A DNA stretch of 64,000 nt from assembly GCA_949316495.1 (NCBI GenBank), contig OX439008.1, positions 5,787,001 to 5,851,000 on the forward strand, written 5' to 3'. Origin of the DNA: Amphiduros pacificus (lineage: Eukaryota; Annelida; Polychaeta; Phyllodocida; Hesionidae). The notes under the pieces were generated by a model that worked only from the letters and a program-made list of their open reading frames with translations, searched no databases and was not told the origin of the DNA. Below are positions 1-13,125 of this stretch, piece by piece. Within the stretch, counting starts at the first letter, position 1, and every line of letters starts with the position of its first letter. A program made the translations under genes and the position numbers.

Positions 1-3000
1 TAATGATATAGCAAAATTAAAAAACAATTCAAATTAAAACAATTCATACTTATTGTTAGACACATTTAACTAATATATCTTTGTTCTACACCAATAATTT
101 TCAAAATGGTTGAAACTATCCAATGAAGTAAATTATGGTCTCTAAAAATCGATCACCATACAAATGTCTTACTTTCTGAACAATTGGTACTTGTCCAACC
201 AGGTGCGCAGGTACAGTTGAAGCCATTCACTAGATCATTGCATGTTGCACCATTTACACATGGATTGGAACTGCATTCATTGATGTCTATTTGGACAATT
301 AATGATATAGCAAAATTAAAAAACAATTCAAATTAAAACAATTCGTACTTATTGTTAGACACATTTAACTAATATATCTTTGTTCTACACCAATAATTTT
401 CAAAATGGTTAAAACTATCCAATGAAGTAAATTATGGTCTCTAAAAATCGATCACCATACAAATCTCTTACTTTCTGAACAATTGGTACTTGTCCAACCA
501 GGTGCGCAGGTACAGTTGAAGCCATTCACTAGATCATTGCATGTTGCACCATTTACACATGGATTGGAACTGCATTCATTGATGTCTATTTGGACAATTA
601 ATGATATAGCAAAATTAAAAAACAATACAAATTAAAACAATTCTTACTTCTTGTTAGACACATTTAGCTAATATATCTTTACTTCTATACCAATAATTTC
701 TCAAAATGTTTCAACTATACAATCAAGAAAATTATGTTCTCTAGAAATCGATCACCATATAAATGTCTTACTTTCCGAACAATTAGTACTTGTCCAACCA
801 GGTGCGCAGGTGCAGTTGTAGCCATTCACTAGATCATTGCATGTTGCACCATTTACACATGGATTGGAACTGCATTCATTGATATCTATTTGGACAATTA
901 ATGATATAGCAAAATTAATAAATAATTCAAATTAAAACAATTCTTACTTCTTGTTTGACACATTTAACCAATATATCTTTATTTCTACACCAATAATTTC
1001 TCAAAATGGTTCAACTATCCAATGAGGTAAATTATGGTCTCTAAAAGTTGATCACCATACAAATGTCTTACTCTCTGAACAATTGGTACTTGTCCAACCA
1101 GGTGCGCAGGTGCAGTTGAAGCCATTCACTAGATCATTGCATGTTGCACCATTTACACATGGATTCGAACTGCACTCATTGATGTCTATTTGGACAATTA
1201 ATGATATAGCATAATTAAAAAACAATTCAAATTAAAACAATTCTTACTTCTTGTTAGACACATTTAGCTCATATATCTTTACTTCTATACCAATAATTTC
1301 TCAAAATGTTTCAACTATACAATCAAGAAAACTATGTTCTCTAAAAATCGATCACCATACAAATGTCTTACTCTCTGAACAATTGGTACTTGTCCAACCA
1401 GGTGCGCAGGTGCAGTTGTAGCCATTCACTAGATCATTGCATGTTGCACCATTTACACATGGATTGGAACTGCATTCATTGATATCTATTTGGACAATTA
1501 ATGACATAGCAAAATTAATAAATAATTCAAATTAAAACAATTATTACTTCTTGTTTGACACATTTAACAAATATATCTTTGTTTCTACACCAATAATTTC
1601 TCAAAATGTTTCAACTATACAATCGTGAAAATCATGTTCTCTAAAAATCCATCACCATACAAATGTCTTACTTTCTGAACAATTGGTACTTGTCCAACCA
1701 GGTGCGCAGGTGCAGTTGTAGCCATTCACTAGATCATTGCATGTTGCACCATTTACACATGGATTGGAACTGCATTCATTGATGTCTATTTGGACAATTA
1801 ATGACATTTGGACAATTAATGATATAGCAAAATTAATAAATAATTCAAATTAAAACAATTCTTACTTCTTGTTAGACACATTTAACTAATTGATCTTTAC
1901 TTTTATACCAATAATTTCTCAAAATGTTTCAACTATACAATCAAGAAAATTATGTTCTTTAAAAATCAATCACCATATAAATGTCTTACTTTCCGAACAA
2001 TTAGTACTTGTCCAACCAGGTGCGCAGGTGCAGTTGTAGCCATTCACTAGATCATTGCATGTTGCACCATTTACACATGGATTGGAACTGCATTCATTGA
2101 TGTCTATTTGGACAATTAATGATATAGCAAAATTAAAAAACAATTCAAATTAAAACAATTCTTACTTCTTGTTAGACACATTTAACTAATATATCTTTGT
2201 TTCTACACCAATAATTTCTCAAAATGGTTCAACTATCCAATGAAGTAAATTATGGTCTTTAAAATTCGATCACCATACAAATTTCTTACTTTCTGAACAA
2301 TTGGTACTTGTCCAACCAGCTGCACAGGTACAGTTGAAGCCATTCACTAGATCATTGCATGTTGCACCATTTACACATGGATTCGAACTGCACTCATTGA
2401 TATCTATTTGGACAATTAATGACATTTGGACAATTAATGATATAGCAAAATTAATAAATAATTCAAATTAAAACAATTCTTATTTCTTGTTTGACACATT
2501 TAACCAATATATCTTTATTTCTACACCAATAATTTCTCAAAATGGTTCAACTATCCAATGAAGAAAATTATGGTCTCTAAAAGTTGATCACCATACAAAT
2601 GTCTTACTCTCTGAACAATTGGTACTTGTCCAACCAGGTGCGCAGGTGCAGTTGAAGCCATTCACTAGATCATTGCATGTTGCACCATTTACACATGGAT
2701 TCGAACTGCACTCATTGATGTCTATTTGGACAATTAATGATATAGCATAATTAAAAAACAATTCAAATTAAAACAATTCTTACTTCTTGTTAGACACATT
2801 TAGCTAATATATCTTTACTTCTATACCAATAATTTCTCAAAATGTTTCAACTATACAATCAAGAAAACTATGTTCTCTAAAAATCGATCACCATACAAAT
2901 GTCTTACTTTCTGAACAATTGGTACTTGTCCAACCAGGTGCGCAGGTGCAGTTGTAGCCATTCACTAGATCATTGCATGTTGCACCATTTACACATGGAT

Positions 3001-6000
3001 TGGAACTGCATTCATTGATATCTATTTGGACAATTAATGACATAGCAAAATTAATATATAATTCAAATTAAAACAATTCTTACTTCTTGTTTGACACATT
3101 TAACCAATATATCTTTATTTCTACACCAATAATTTCTCAAAATGGTTCAACTATCCAATGAAGTAAATTATGGTCTCTAATAATTGATCACCATACAAAT
3201 GTCTTACTTTCTGAACAATTGGTACTTGTCCAACCAGGTGCGCAGGTACAGTTGAAGCCATTCACTAGATCATTGCATGTTGCACCATTTACACATGGAT
3301 TGGAACTGCATTCATTGATATCTATTTGGACAATTAATGACATTTGGACAATTAATGATATAGCAAAATTAATAAATAATTCAAATTAAAACAATTCTTA
3401 TTTCTTGTTTGACACATTTAACCAATATATCTTTATTTCTACACCAATAATTTCTCAAAATGGTTCAACTATCCAATGAAGTAAATTATGGTCTCTAAAA
3501 GTTGATCACCATACAAATGTCTTACTCTCTGAACAATTGGTACTTGTCCAACCAGGTGCGCAGGTGCAGTTGAAGCCATTCACTAGATCATTGCATGTTG
3601 CACCATTTACACATGGATTCGAACTGCACTCATTGATGTCTATTTGGACAATTAATGACATAGCAAAATTAATATATAATTCAAATTAAAACAATTATTA
3701 CTTCTTGTTAGACACATTTAGCTAATATATCTTTACTTCTATACCAATAATTTCTCAAAATGTTTCAACTATACAATCAAGAAAACTATGTTCTCTAAAA
3801 ATCGATCACCATACAAATGTCTTACTTTCTGAACAATTGGTACTTGTCCAACCAGGTGCGCAGGTGCAGTTGTAGCCATTCACTAGATCATTGCATGTTG
3901 CACCATTTACACATGGATTGGAACTGCATTCATTGATATCTATTTGGACAATTAATGACATAGCAAAATTAATATATAATTCAAATTAAAACAATTATTA
4001 CTTCTTGTTTGACACATTTAACCAATATATCTTTATTTCTACACCAATAATTTCTCAAAATGGTTCAACTATCCAATGAAGTAAATTATGTTCCCTAAAA
4101 ATCGATCACTATATAAATGTCTTACTTTCCGAACAATTAGTACTTGTCCAACCAGGTGCGCAGGTGCAGTTGTAGCCATTCACTAGATCATTGCATGTTG
4201 CACCATTTACACATGGATTGGAACTGCATTCATTGATATCTATTTGGACAATTAATGATATAGCAAAATTAATAAATAATTCAAATTAAAACAATTATTA
4301 CTTCTTGTTTGACACATTTAACCAATATATCTTTATTTCTACACCAATAATTTCTCAAAATGGTTCAACTATCCAATGAAGTAAATTATGGTCTCTAAAA
4401 ATTGATCACCATACAAATGTCTTACTTTCTGAACAATTGGTACTTGTCCAACCAGGTGCGCAGGTACAGTTGAAGCCATTCACTAGATCATTGCATGTTG
4501 CACCATTTATACATGGATTGGAACTGCATTCATTGATATCTATTTAGACAATTAATGACATTTGGACAATTAATGATATAGCAAAATTAATAAATAATTC
4601 AAATTAAAACAATTCTTACTTCTTGTTAGAGACATTTAACTAATAGATCTTTACTTCTATACCAATAATTTCTCAAAATGTTTCAACTATACAATCAAGA
4701 AAATTATGTTCTCTAAAAATCGATCACTATATAAATGTCTTACTTTCTGAACAATTAGTACTTGTCCAACCAGGTGCGCAGGTGCAGTTGAAGCCATTCA
4801 CTAGATCATTGCATGTTGCACCATTTACACATGGATTGGAACTGCATTCATTGATGTCTATTTGGACAATTAATGATATAGCAAAATTAAAAAACAATTC
4901 AAATTAAAACAATTCTTACTTCTTGTTAGACACATTTAACTAATATATCTTTGTTTCTAAACCAATAATTTCTCAAAATGGTTTAACTATCCAATGAAGT
5001 AAATTATGGTCTCTAAAATTCGATCACCATACAAATGTCTTACTTTCTGAACAATTGGTACTTGTCCAACCAGCTACACAGGTACAGTTGAAGCCATTCA
5101 CTAGATCATTGCATGTTGCACCATTTACACATGGATTGGAACTGCATTCATTGATATCTATTTGGACAATTAATGACATTTGGACAATTAATGATATAGC
5201 AAAATTAATAAATAATTCAAATTAAAACAAGTCTTACTTCTTGTTAGACACATTTAACTAATAGATCTTTACTCCTATACCAATAATTTCTCAAAATGTT
5301 TCAACTATACAATCAAGAAAATTATGTTCTCTAAAAATCGATCACCATATAAATGTCTTACTTTCCGAACAATTCGTACTTGTCCAACCAGGTGCGCAGG
5401 TGCAGTTGAAGCCATTCACTAGATCATTGCATGTTGCACCATTTACACATGGATTGGAACTGCATTCATTGATATCTATTTGGACAATTAATGATATAGC
5501 AAAATTAATAAATAATTCAAATTAAAACAATTCTTACTTCTTGTTTGACACATTTAACCAGTATATCTTTATTTCTACACCAATAATTTCTCAAAATGGT
5601 TCAACTATCCAATGAAGTAAATTATGGTCTCTAAAAATTGATCACCATACAAATGTCTTACTTTCTGAACAATTGGTACTTGTCCAACCAGGTGCGCAGG
5701 TGCAGTTGAAGCCATTCACTAGATCATTGCATGTTGCACCATTTACACATGGATTGGAACTGCATTCATTGATGTCTATTTGGACAATTAATGATATAGC
5801 AAAATTAAAAAACAATTCAAATTAAAACAATTCTTACTTCTTGTTAGACACATTTAACTAATATATCTTTGTTTCTACACCAATAATTTCTCAAAATGGT
5901 TAAACTATCCAATGAAGTAAATTATGGTCTCTAAAAATCGATCACCATACAAATGTCTTACTTTCTGAACAATTGGTACTTGTCCAACCAGGTGCGCAGG

Positions 6001-9000
6001 TGCAGTTGTAGCCATTCACTAGATCATTGCATGTTGCACCATTTACACATGGATTGGAACTGCATTCATTGATATCTATTTGGACAATTCATGACATTTG
6101 GACAATTAATGATATAGCAAAATTAATAAATAATTCAAATTAAAACAATTCTTACTTCTTGTTAGACACATTTAACTAATAGATCTTTACTTCTATACCA
6201 ATAATTTCTCAAAATGTTTCAACTATAAAATCAAGAAAATTATGTTCTCTAAAAATCGATCACTATATAAATGTCTTACTTTCCGAACAATTAGTACTTG
6301 TCCAACCAGGTGCGCAGGTGCAGTTGTAGCCATTCACTAGATCATTGCATGTTGCACCATTTACACATGGATTGGAACTGCATTCATTGATATCTATTTG
6401 GACAATTAATGATATAGCAAAATTAATAAATAATTCAAATTAAAACAATTCTTACTTCTTGTTTGACACATTTAACCAATATATCTTTATTTCTACACCA
6501 ATAATTTCTCAAAATGGTTAAACTATCCAATGAAGTAAATTATGGTCTCTAAAAATCAATCACCATATAAATGTCTTACTTTCTGAACAATTGGTACTTG
6601 TCCAACCAGGTGCGCAGGTGCAGTTGTAGCCATTCACTAGATCATTGCATGTTGCACCATTTACACATGGATTGGAACTGCATTCATTGATATCTATTTG
6701 GACAATTAATGACATTTGGACAATTAATGATATAGCAAAATTAATAAATAATTCAAATTAAAACAATTATTACTTCTTGTTAGACACATTTAACTAATAG
6801 ATCTTTACTTCTATACCAATAATTTCTCAAAATGTTTTAACTATACAATCAAGAAAATTATGTTCTCTAAAAATCGATCACTATATAAATGTCTTACTTT
6901 CCGAACAATTAGTACTTGTCCAACCAGGTGCGCAGGTGCAGTTGTAGCCATTCACTAGATCATTGCATGTTGCACCATTTACACATGGATTGGAACTGCA
7001 TTCATTGATATCTATTTGGACAATTAATGATATAGCAAAATTAATAAATAATTCAAATTAAAACAATTCTTACTTCTTGTTTGACATATTTAACCAATAT
7101 ATCTTTATTTCTACACCAATAATTTCTCAAAATGGTTCAACTATCCAATGAAGTAAATTATGGTCTCTAAAAATTGATCACCATACAAATGTCTTACTTT
7201 CTGAACAATTGGTACTTGTCCAACCAGGTGCGCAGGTACAGTTGAAGCCATTCACTAGATCATTGCATGTTGCACCATTTACACATGGATTGGAACTGCA
7301 TTCATTGATGTCTATTTGGACAATTAATGATATAGCAAAATTAAAAAACAATTCAAATTAAAACAATTCTTACTTCTTGTTAGACACATTTAACTAATAT
7401 ATCTTTACTTCTATACCAATAATTTCTCAAAATGTTTCAACTATACAATCAAGAAAACTATGTTCTCTAAAAATCAATCAGCATATAAATGTCTTACTTT
7501 CTGAACAATTGGTACTTGTCCAACCAGGAGCGCAGGTGCAGTTGTAGCCATTCACTAGATCATTGCATGTTGCACCATTTACACATGGATTCGAACTGCA
7601 TTCATTGATATCTATTTGAACAATTAATGATACAGCAAAATTAATAAATAATTCAAATTAAAACAATTCTTACTTCTTGTTAGACACATTTAACCAATAT
7701 ATCTTTATTTCTATACCATTAATTTCTCAAAATGTTTCAACTATACAATCAAGAAAATTATGTTTTCTAAAAATCGATCATCATACAAATGTCTTACTTT
7801 CCGAACAATTAGTACTTGTCCAACCAGGTGCGCAGGTACAGTTGTAGCCATTCACTAGATCATTGCATGTTGCACCATTTACACATGGATTGGAACTGCA
7901 TTCATTGATATCTATTTGGACAATTAATGATATAGCAAAATTAATAAATAATTCAAATTAAAACAATTCTTACTTCTTGTTTGACACATTTAACCAATAT
8001 ATCTTTATTTCTACACCAATAATTTCTCAAAATGGTTCAACTATCCAATGAAGTAAATTATGGTCTCTAAAAATTGATCACCATACAAATGTCTTACTTT
8101 CTGAACAATTGGTACTTGTCCAACCAGGTGCGCAGGTACAGTTGAAGCCATTCACTAGATCATTGCATGTTGCACCATTTACACATGGATTGGAACTGCA
8201 TTCATTGATGTCTATTTGGACAATTAATGATATAGCAAAATTAAAAAACAATTCAAATTAAAACAATTCTTACTTCTTGTTAGACACATTTAACTAATAT
8301 ATCTTTACTTATATACCAATAATTTCTCAAAATGTTTGAACTATACAATCAAGAAAACTATGTTCTCTAAAAATCAATCAGCATATAAATGTCTTACTTT
8401 CTGAACAATTGGTACTTGTCCAACCAGGAGCGCAGGTGCAGTTGTAGCCATTCACTAGATCATTGCATGTTGCACCATTTACACATGGATTGGAACTGCA
8501 TTCATTGATATCTATTTGAACAATTAATGATACAGCAAAATTAATAAATAATTCAAATTAAAACAATTCTTACTTCTTGTTTGACACATTTAACCAATAT
8601 ATCTTTATTTCTATACCATTAATTTCTCAAAATGTTTCAACTATACAATCAAGAAAATTATGTTTTCTAAAAATCGATCATCATACAAATGTCTTACTTT
8701 CTGAACAATTGGTACTTGTCCAACCAGCTGCACAGGTACAGTTGAAGCCATTCACTAGATCATTGCATGTTGCACCATTTACACATGGATTGGAACTGCA
8801 TTCATCGATATCTATTTGGACAATTCATGACATTTGGACAATTAATGATATAGCAAAATTAATAAATAATTCAAATTAAAACAATTCTTACTTCTTGTTA
8901 GACACATTTAACTAATAGATCTTTACTTCTATATCAATAATTTCTCAAAATGTTTCAACTATACAATCAAGAAAATTATGTTCTCTAAAAATCGATCACT

Positions 9001-11529
9001 ATAAAAATGTCTTACTTTCCGAACAATTAGTACTTGTCCAACCAGGTGCGCAGGTGCAGTTGTAGCCATTCACTAGATCATTGCATGTTGCACCATTTAC
9101 ACATGGATTGGAACTGCATTCATTGATATCTATTTGGACAATTAATGATATAGCAAAATTAATAAATAATTCAAATTAAAACAATTATTACTTCTTGTTT
9201 GACACATTTAACCAATATATCTCTATTTCTACACCAATAATTTCTCAAAATGGTTCAACTATCCAATGAAGTAAATTATGATCTCTAAAAATTGATCACC
9301 ATACAAATGTCTTACTTTCTGAACAATTGGTACTTGTCCAACCAGGTGCGCAGGTACAGTTGAAGCCATTCACTAGATCATTGCATGTTGCACCATTTAC
9401 ACATGGATTGGAACTGCATTCATTGATGTCTATTTGGACAATTAATGATATAGCAAAATTAAAAAACAATTCAAATTAAAACAATTCTTACTTCTTGTTA
9501 GACACATTTAACTAATATATCTTTGTTTCTACACCAATAATTTCTCAAAATGGTTAAACTATCCAATGAAGTAAATTATGGTCTCTAAAAATTGATCACC
9601 ATACAAATGTCTTACTTTCTGAACAATTGGTACTTGTCCAACCAGGAGCGCAGGTACAGTTGTAGCCATTCACTAGATCATTGCATGTTGCACCATTTAC
9701 ACATGGATTGGAACTGCATTCATTGATGTCTATTTGGACAATTAATGATATAGCAAAATTAAAAAACAATTCAAATTAAAACAATTCCTACTTCTTGTTA
9801 GACACATTTAACTAATATATCTTTGTTTCTATACCAATAATTTCTCAAAATGTTTCAACTATACAATCAAGAAAATTATGTTCTGTAAAAATCAATCACC
9901 ATACAAATGTCTTACTTTCTGAACAATTGGTACTTGTCCAACCAGGTGCGCAGGTGCAGTTGTAGCCATTCACTAGATCATTGCATGTTGCACCATTTAC
10001 ACATGGATTGGAACTGCATTCATTGATATCTATTTGAACAATTAATGATACAGCAAAATTAATAAATAATTCAAATTAAAACAATTCTTACTTCTTGTTT
10101 GACACATTTAACCAATATATCTTAATTTCTATACCAATAATTTCTCAAAATGGTTCAACTATACAATCAAGAAAATTATGTTTTCTAAAAATCGATCATC
10201 ATACAAATGTCTTACTTTCTGAACAATTGGTACTTGTCCAACCAGCTGCACAGGTACAGTTGAAGCCATTCACTAGATCATTGCATGTTGCACCATTTAC
10301 ACATGGATTCGAACTGCATTCATTGATGTCTATTTGGACAATTAATGATATAGCAAAATTAAAAAACAATTCAAATTATAACAATTATTACTTCTTGTTA
10401 GACACATTTAACGAATATATCTTCGTTTCTACACCAATAATTTCTCAAAATGGTTCAACTATCCAATGAAGTAAATTATGGTCTCTAAAAATCGATCACC
10501 ATACAAATGTCTTACTTTCCGAACAATTGGTACTTGTCCAACCAGCTGCACAGGTACAGTTGTAGCCATTCACTAGATCATTGCATGTTGCACCATTTAC
10601 ACATGGATTGGAACTGCATTCATTGATATCTATTTGGACAATTAGTGATATAGCAAAATTAAAAAACAATTCAAATTAAAACAATTATTACTTCTTGTTA
10701 GACACATTTAACGAATATATCTTCGTTTCTACACCAATAATTTCTCAAAATGGTTCAACTATCCAATGAAGTAAATTATGGTCTCTAAAAATCGATCACC
10801 ATACAAATATCTTACTTTCTGAACAATTGGTACTTGTCCAACCAGCTGCACAGGTACAGTTGTAGCCATTCACTAGATCATTGCATGTTGCACCATTTAC
10901 ACATGGATTGGAACTGCATTCATTGATATCTATTTGGACAATTAGTGATATAGCAAAATTAAAAAACAATTCAAATTAAAACAATTATTACTTCTTGTTA
11001 GACACATTTAACGAATATATCTTTGTTTCTATACCAATAATTTCTCAAAATGTTTGAACTATACAATCAAGAAAATTATGTTCTCTAAAAATCGATCACC
11101 ATACAAATGTCTTACTTTCCGAACAATTGGTACTTGTCCAACCAGCTGCACAGGTACAGTTGTAGCCATTCACTAGATCATTGCATGTTGCACCATTTAC
11201 ACATGGATTGGAACTGCATTCATCGATATCTATTTGAACAATTAATAACATCCCAAAATTAATAAATAATTCAAATTAAAATAATTCTTACTTCTTGTTA
11301 GACACATTTAACGAATATATCTTCGTTTCTACACCAATAATTTCTCAAAATGGTTCAACTATCCAATGAAGTAAATTATGGTCTCTAAAAATCGATCACC
11401 ATACAAATGTCTTACTTGTTGAACAATCGGTACTTGTCCAACCGGGTGTGCAGGCGCAGTTGTAGCCATCCACTAGATCATTGCATGTTGCACCATTTAC
11501 ACATGGATTGGAACTGCATTCGTTGATAT
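1..11529. repeat. Tandem array of 300/318-bp EGF exon-plus-intron units
   Basis: About 38 units, each holding a 114-bp EGF exon and a roughly 186-bp intron, repeat head to tail. Introns are nearly as conserved as exons, so whole units were copied or homogenised recently. Spacing is 300 bp except at eight junctions, where an extra 18 bp near the splice acceptor gives 318 bp. Unit variants (Phe or Tyr in the GFNC/GYNC loop; Ala-Pro-Gly or Ala-Ala-Gly) recur in blocks. The rightmost unit (5'-most exon, 11416-11529) is the most diverged, as expected of an array edge. The array continues past position 1. Confidence 0.95.
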
Positions 11530-12428
11530 CTATTTTAATTTAATAAAAGGAACTGATTCAATTCTAACTATACTTTTTCAAATTAAAGCTCAAACTATTT
11601 CTTGCTTGGAAATGTTCGGTTTGCCAGTTAACCTTTTTCATATATACCTGTATACCTGTATATATTTTAATGATTAATTACATGCACATATATTTCTGAA
11701 AGTATTTCACGTATACAGTCAATAAATATTTATAGGGTATTAAAATGGTCATAATCGAAAAAACGTCATCAACGCATAACTTTCCATGGATTGGAACTAC
11801 ATTCATCTGTGTCTATTTTGAAGTATTAAAAATATTGATGAAATACCAAATGTTTATTTCAATTTAGAGTACAAATTTCTTCTTGGTAAATAATAATCTA
11901 TTTTCTTTTGATTGTTTCTTTACAATTTAAAGAATAAACGGTTAGTCCTGGCAATTAACAAGAGAGGTTACTTCTTCTTCCTAGAAAGCTTATTTTTGGA
12001 AACATTGCATCATGTTCATGGCTATGTGAAAGACATTTCTTTTTCTTTTTCAATATTCAGAGTTGCAAACATTAAACATTTTCCATCTGTTCTTAGCTCT
12101 ATACATATAAGATATACAAGATATAGTATATTTATGGAGGGTAGAGGTATCTTATATAAAGTTATTTGTCTTGTGACAGGCAGCTAGAGAAATGTAAGGT
12201 TTCATATCAACTTATACATCTCATCACAATCGGTCAACGCCGCTCAAAATCATTCTCAAACGTGATCTAAATATGAATACATACGGCATAGTGATTTATA
12301 ATGATGATTTGATTTACACTTACTAGTTGAACAAGTTAGACCTTCAAATCCTGGCATGCAGCTGCAAATGGAACTTGAACATGTTCCACCATTTAGACAT
12401 TCGGCGTCATTGGCGCATGCATTGCACT
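173..12428 (-). CDS. EGF-repeat extracellular protein, 39 EGF exons (partial gene)
   Basis: On the minus strand each exon reads as one EGF-like domain of 38 residues: [16 protein letters not shown], then DLVNG(F/Y)NCTC, then [11 protein letters not shown], with six cysteines and a final aromatic-Gly-Trp loop. Each exon is 114 bp, starts after a TAG acceptor and ends at a GTAAGA/GTAAGT donor, phase 1 on both sides, so any number can be joined in frame. Exon low ends are 173, 472, 772, 1072, 1372, 1672, 1990, 2290, 2608, 2908, 3208, 3526, 3826, 4126, 4426, 4744, 5044, 5362, 5662, 5962, 6280, 6580, 6898, 7198, 7498, 7798, 8098, 8398, 8698, 9016, 9316, 9616, 9916, 10216, 10516, 10816, 11116 and 11416 (each +113), plus the diverged exon 12324-12428. 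I saw no stop in any of them. The N-I/D-N-E-C start resembles calcium-binding EGF domains. The protein is probably secreted or membrane-bound. The family (Notch-, fibropellin- or SVEP-like) cannot be named, and the 3' part lies beyond the left edge. Confidence 0.85.
11416..11529 (-). CDS. 5'-most, diverged EGF exon of the array
   Basis: This is the first exon of the homogenised array in transcript order. It differs from the consensus in several codons ([17 protein letters not shown]) while keeping all six cysteines and both splice sites. The intron before it no longer matches the array unit, which marks the array boundary. Confidence 0.85.
11777..11812 (-). pseudogene. Truncated relic of an EGF exon
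   Basis: After a TAG acceptor the minus strand reads TDECSSNPW, matching the first nine residues of the array exon (INECSSNPC). It then loses the pattern, with the second cysteine replaced by Trp and a stop six codons later. It lies between the array and the next intact EGF exon. I read it as a dead exon left by unequal exchange at the array edge. The match is short, so chance is possible but unlikely given its place and strand. Confidence 0.5.
12324..12428 (-). CDS. Upstream diverged EGF exon, 105 bp, phase 1-1
   Basis: The minus strand after acceptor AATAG reads [15 protein letters not shown], then [15 protein letters not shown], then LTCST, with donor A|GTAAGTG. It is a compact EGF domain with all the cysteines and the GFEGLTC loop. 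Joining to exon 11416-11529 gives TCST-N-INEC in frame. It shows no array-type homogenisation, so it is an older domain of the same gene. Confidence 0.8.
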
Positions 12429-13125
12429 CTATTAAATGAAAGTGAAGACATGTATGAAGGTCAGGCATGGATATTTTGTTCAGAAGTGGGCGAATGGGCA
12501 CATGGATAGAATAATTAGGTTTGATAGTATTGGGGAACTAATGTAGAACCTTGGGATTGTGGAAGTTGTTGCTGGGAATGAGGGTTACTCGGCATTCAAG
12601 GTTAACAAACTCCTGACAATACCCATAAATCACTGCCGAAAATAAATCTAATGACTTTTACTGGAGATAAACAAAATGCAATACATTTCCCGCATAAAAC
12701 CAATAATACGCAGGACCAATTACTTTTTCATTGACACAACAAGCAAATTCATCAACCTTCAATGATATTTAAGTGTTGTTCCAAAACAAGTGATTACAGT
12801 ATAATTCTTTTGAGTATTTGGACGTCTTTCAATGTAAATGGTTTTAATTTCAATTTACTCTGATTGCTAAGTGGTGATTTATTTCACCTATAAACAAAAT
12901 AAATATTCCACGTCAAAATAAATGATAGAAAGTCTAAATGAAATTGAAATAATTAATGAAAATAAACAAATAAATTATATATTGTTTTACATTTTTTCAT
13001 AGACATGAGGTCCCACTGTAAGAAGAACTGTTTTAAAACAATTTATGTTTTGTCAACTAAATATTGCTGTCATATAACAAGTATCTGTTCTGCAAATCAT
13101 GATAACATTACAAAACTCTAAACTT

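Noticed and set aside
8577-10469. Plus-strand frames of 100-124 codons in the EGF array
   Set aside because: They run antisense over EGF exons and introns and recur only because the unit repeats; the coding strand is minus.
1-11529. CRISPR-like array
   Set aside because: Units are 300 bp and almost wholly identical, encode EGF domains and lie in a eukaryotic genome; there are no unique spacers.
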